From a virus, in IMG/VR virus record IMGVR_UViG_3300002140_000223, positions 1 to 36,177 of that record: a stretch of DNA of 36,177 nucleotides; one strand, 5' to 3'. The notes below the pieces were generated by a model. That model searched no databases, had not been told where the DNA came from, and worked only from the letters and a program-made list of their open reading frames with translations. This document shows positions 34,032 to 36,177 of this stretch, piece after piece. Each line of letters opens with the position of its first letter. Position 1 is the stretch's first letter. The position numbers and the translations under genes were made by a program.

Positions 34032-36177
34032 TTAACTAGTTATTATTCTGCCGGTAAAGCCGACAGCACAGAGCTGAGTTCCTGTCCATGTAATATCATT
34101 AAATGAATCGGTCGTCCAGCTGGTTCTAGTAGTCCAGGTGATGCCATCGGGACTAGTTCTGATTGTAGCAGAATTACCAACAAGACAGAACTGAGTGCCT
34201 GACCAAGTGATAGCGTTCAGTGTTTGTGTTGTTCCGCTAGTTCTACTAGTCCAGGTGATTCCGTCAGGACTGGTTTTGATCATACCACTTTGACCGACAA
34301 AACAGAACTGTGTTCCAGACCAGACTACTTCATTTAATGTGCTTCCCGTTCCGCTAGTTCTGAGAGTCCATGTAACTCCATCAGAGCTGGTTATTACTCT
34401 TCCACTTGCACCGACAGCACAGAATTGAGTTCCAGTCCATACAACTCCATATAATGCTGAAGTGGTCCCACTTGTTCGAGTAGTCCAGGTGATTCCGTCA
34501 GGACTAGTTCTTATCGTACCACTAGCCCCAACAACACAGAACTGAGTTCCTGACCAAGTAACATCGTACAGTATTGCGGTCGTTCCGCTGGTTCTAGTAG
34601 TCCAGGTGATGCCATCGGGACTAGTTATGATCGTACCACTAGCCCCAACAACACAGAACTGAGTTCCTGACCAAGTAACGCTGTACAGTATTGCGGTCGT
34701 TCCGCTGGTTCTAGTAGTCCAGGTGATTCCGTCAGGACTGGTTAGAAGCCGTCCGAGCGCCCCGACAGCGCAGAACTGAGTGCCTGACCATGCGACGTTC
34801 TGAAGTGCCTGGTGAGTTCCGCTGGTTCTAGTGGTCCAGGTGATGCCATCAGGGCTAGTTCTTACTATGGTGCAGTCACCCACAGTGAGGAATTGAGTGC
34901 CTGTCCATGCGATTCCGCGAATATTTTGTGTATCCGTTCCGTAGGTATTGGTATTACCAAATCTAAGAGTCCATGTAATGCCATCGGGGCTAGTTATGAC
35001 CATACCGGAATAGCCATTATCTCCACCAACAGCACAGAACTGAGTGCCTGTCCAAGTAACATCGTATAATCCTCGAACGTACCCGCTTGTTCTAGTAGTC
35101 CAGGTGATGCCATTAGAGCTGGTTAAGGTTGTGCTCGCATTACCAATAGCACAAAACGTACTTCCAGACCAAGTGACGTCATTTAATGTTTCGCTGGTAC
35201 CGCTTGTTTGTGTTGTCCAGGTGATGCCATTGGTACTAGTTTTTATCGTACCGAGAGCACCAACAATACAGAACTGAGTTCCTGACCAAGTGACGCCATA
35301 TAATGTGCTAGTCGTTCCGCTAGTTCTAGTAGTCCAGGTGATGCCATTGGTACTAGTTCTTATCGTACCACTAGCCCCAACAACACAGAACGTACTTCCA
35401 GACCAAGTAACATCGTAGAATGTGCTAGTCGTTCCGCTAGTTCTAGTAGTCCAGGTGAGGTTATCGGGACTAGTTATGATCGTACCACTATTTCCGACAG
35501 CGCAGAACTGAGTGCCTGTCCATGTAATGCCCCTTAATGTGCTTGCCGTTCCGTTGCTCCTAGTAGTCCAGGTGATGCCATTAGAGCTGGTTAAGCTTGC
35601 ACTATTTAATCCTACGATATAAAACTGTGTTCCAGACCAAGTGACGCCCTTTAATGTGCTAGTCATTCCGCTAGTTCTAGTAGTCCAGGTGATGCCATTG
35701 GTACTAGTTTTTAGCGTACCACTATTTCCAACAACACAGAACTGAGTTCCTGACCAAGTGACATCGTTTAGTGTTTGTGATGTTCCGCTAGTTCTGAGAG
35801 TCCAGGTGATTCCGTCAGGACTGGTTTTGATCCTACCACTAGCTCCAACTAGACAGAACTGAGTTCCTGACCAAGTGACGCCATATAATGTGCTGGTCAA
35901 TCCGCTGCTCCTAGTAGTCCAGGTGATTCCGTCAGGACTGGTTTTGACCTTACCACTAGCTCCAACAATACAGAACTGTGTTCCAGACCAAGTGACGCCA
36001 TATAATATGCTGGTCAATCCGCTGCTCCTAGTAGTCCAGGTGATTCCGTCAGGACTGGTTTTGACCTTACCACTAGCTCCAACAATACAGAACTGTGTTC
36101 CAGACCAAGTGACGCCATATAATATGCTGGTCAATCCGCTGCTCCTAGTAGTCCAGGTGATTCCGTCAGGACTGGTT
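34032..36177 (-). CDS. Beta-propeller-like repeat protein, 5' end outside window
   Basis: At least 700 residues, open to the right edge, so the N-terminus is missing. It is built from about 18 units of 39 residues; a typical unit includes LYGVTWSGTQFCIVGASG then TSPDGITWTTRTSG. The S-P-D-G-x-x-W signature is an Asp-box (BNR/sialidase-like) blade motif. This many blades exceed one propeller, so several propellers or a long solenoid are possible. With the chaperone-like gene downstream it is probably a receptor-binding tail-fibre or adhesin. No pectinase or sialidase residues are evident. Confidence 0.75.
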   Translation of the reverse strand, partial: TSPDGITWTTRSSGLTSILYGVTWSGTQFCIVGASGKVKTSPDGITWTTRSSGLTSILYGVTWSGTQFCIVGASGKVKTSPDGITWTTRSSGLTSTLYGVTWSGTQFCLVGASGRIKTSPDGITWTLRTSGTSQTLNDVTWSGTQFCVVGNSGTLKTSTNGITWTTRTSGMTSTLKGVTWSGTQFYIVGLNSASLTSSNGITWTTRSNGTASTLRGITWTGTQFCAVGNSGTIITSPDNLTWTTRTSGTTSTFYDVTWSGSTFCVVGASGTIRTSTNGITWTTRTSGTTSTLYGVTWSGTQFCIVGALGTIKTSTNGITWTTQTSGTSETLNDVTWSGSTFCAIGNASTTLTSSNGITWTTRTSGYVRGLYDVTWTGTQFCAVGGDNGYSGMVITSPDGITWTLRFGNTNTYGTDTQNIRGIAWTGTQFLTVGDCTIVRTSPDGITWTTRTSGTHQALQNVAWSGTQFCAVGALGRLLTSPDGITWTTRTSGTTAILYSVTWSGTQFCVVGASGTIITSPDGITWTTRTSGTTAILYDVTWSGTQFCVVGASGTIRTSPDGITWTTRTSGTTSALYGVVWTGTQFCAVGASGRVITSSDGVTWTLRTSGTGSTLNEVVWSGTQFCFVGQSGMIKTSPDGITWTSRTSGTTQTLNAITWSGTQFCLVGNSATIRTSPDGITWTTRTSWTTDSFNDITWTGTQLCAVGFTGRIITS
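34060..36177 (-). repeat. 117-bp coding tandem repeat
   Basis: The repeat gene consists of 117-bp units. The units nearest the right edge are identical at the DNA level (35920-36036 equals 36037-36153, continuing to the end), while those further left have diverged. One unit is longer (near 34990) and one has a modified spacer. The gradient implies recent expansion at the N-terminal side. Confidence 0.85.

Noticed and set aside
34812-35277. Rightward frames in the tail repeat gene
   Set aside because: Antisense shadows created by the repeat; the leftward frame carries the conserved Asp-box pattern.
34032-36177. CRISPR array in the 117-bp repeats
   Set aside because: Units are contiguous, coding and divisible by three, with no unique spacers.

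Overview
The window is a piece of a lytic, tailed double-stranded DNA phage genome (Caudoviricetes). Evidence for this is the dense, overlapping, mostly small genes, the lysis cassette, the complete phage-type replication and recombination set, the two-subunit ribonucleotide reductase, and the tail-fibre genes at the right end. There is no integrase, repressor or other lysogeny gene here. The sequence is AT-rich. The host is probably a gammaproteobacterium, perhaps marine. This is inferred from near-consensus sigma-70 promoters, an IscU that keeps the E. coli cysteine numbering exactly, and an initiator tRNA of E. coli layout. A T5-like trait is the NAD+ DNA ligase split into two genes; SbcC/SbcD, PolA and flap-nuclease genes are also shared with T5. 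I cannot name the phage.

Layout. 1-506: non-coding control region with leftward promoters, a 10-bp phased repeat and one rightward promoter. 507-4087 (+): small early-type genes of mostly unknown function, several encoding helix-turn-helix proteins, split by two terminators and two long non-coding stretches (1682-2004, 3052-3683). 4065-7343 (-): a leftward block with two MazG-like NTP pyrophosphohydrolases, a zinc metallopeptidase, conserved phage unknowns and a phage copy of ribosomal protein bS21. 7421-10598 (+): conserved unknown, lysis genes (small membrane protein, GH24 endolysin, 3-TM holin, papain/transglutaminase-like peptidase) and an HNH endonuclease gene flanked by 75-bp direct repeats. 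10598-13886: a small Cys-rich protein, an initiator tRNA-fMet, ThyX, IscU, a dATP/dGTP diphosphohydrolase-like protein, DNA-binding proteins and a small nuclease. 14026-33181: replication, recombination and nucleotide metabolism in one rightward run (split ligase, DnaB-type helicase, DnaG-type primase, PolA, PurM, PhoH, UvsW/D10-like helicase, probable SSB, SbcD/SbcC, Hjc-like resolvase, flap exonuclease, NrdA/NrdB). 33184-33210: bidirectional terminator. 33218-36177 (-): tail-fibre module, ending inside a long repeat protein cut by the window edge.

How the genes work together. ThyX, NrdAB, PurM and three nucleotide pyrophosphohydrolase-type proteins shape the dNTP pool. Helicase, primase, PolA, ligase, SSB and flap nuclease form a nearly self-sufficient replisome. 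SbcCD, resolvase and the UvsW-like helicase handle recombination. Transcription appears to use host RNA polymerase: thirteen rightward and three leftward promoters all match TTGAC(A/T/G)-17 bp-TATAAT closely.

The most interesting signal is a possible translation-initiation module. The phage carries both bS21 and an initiator tRNA, and some genes look leaderless or lack a normal start codon. Other notable items are a promoter whose -10 box lies in the loop of an intrinsic terminator, the promoter-duplicating HNH insertion, a phage iscU, a family of Myb/SANT-like proteins, and structured non-coding regions.
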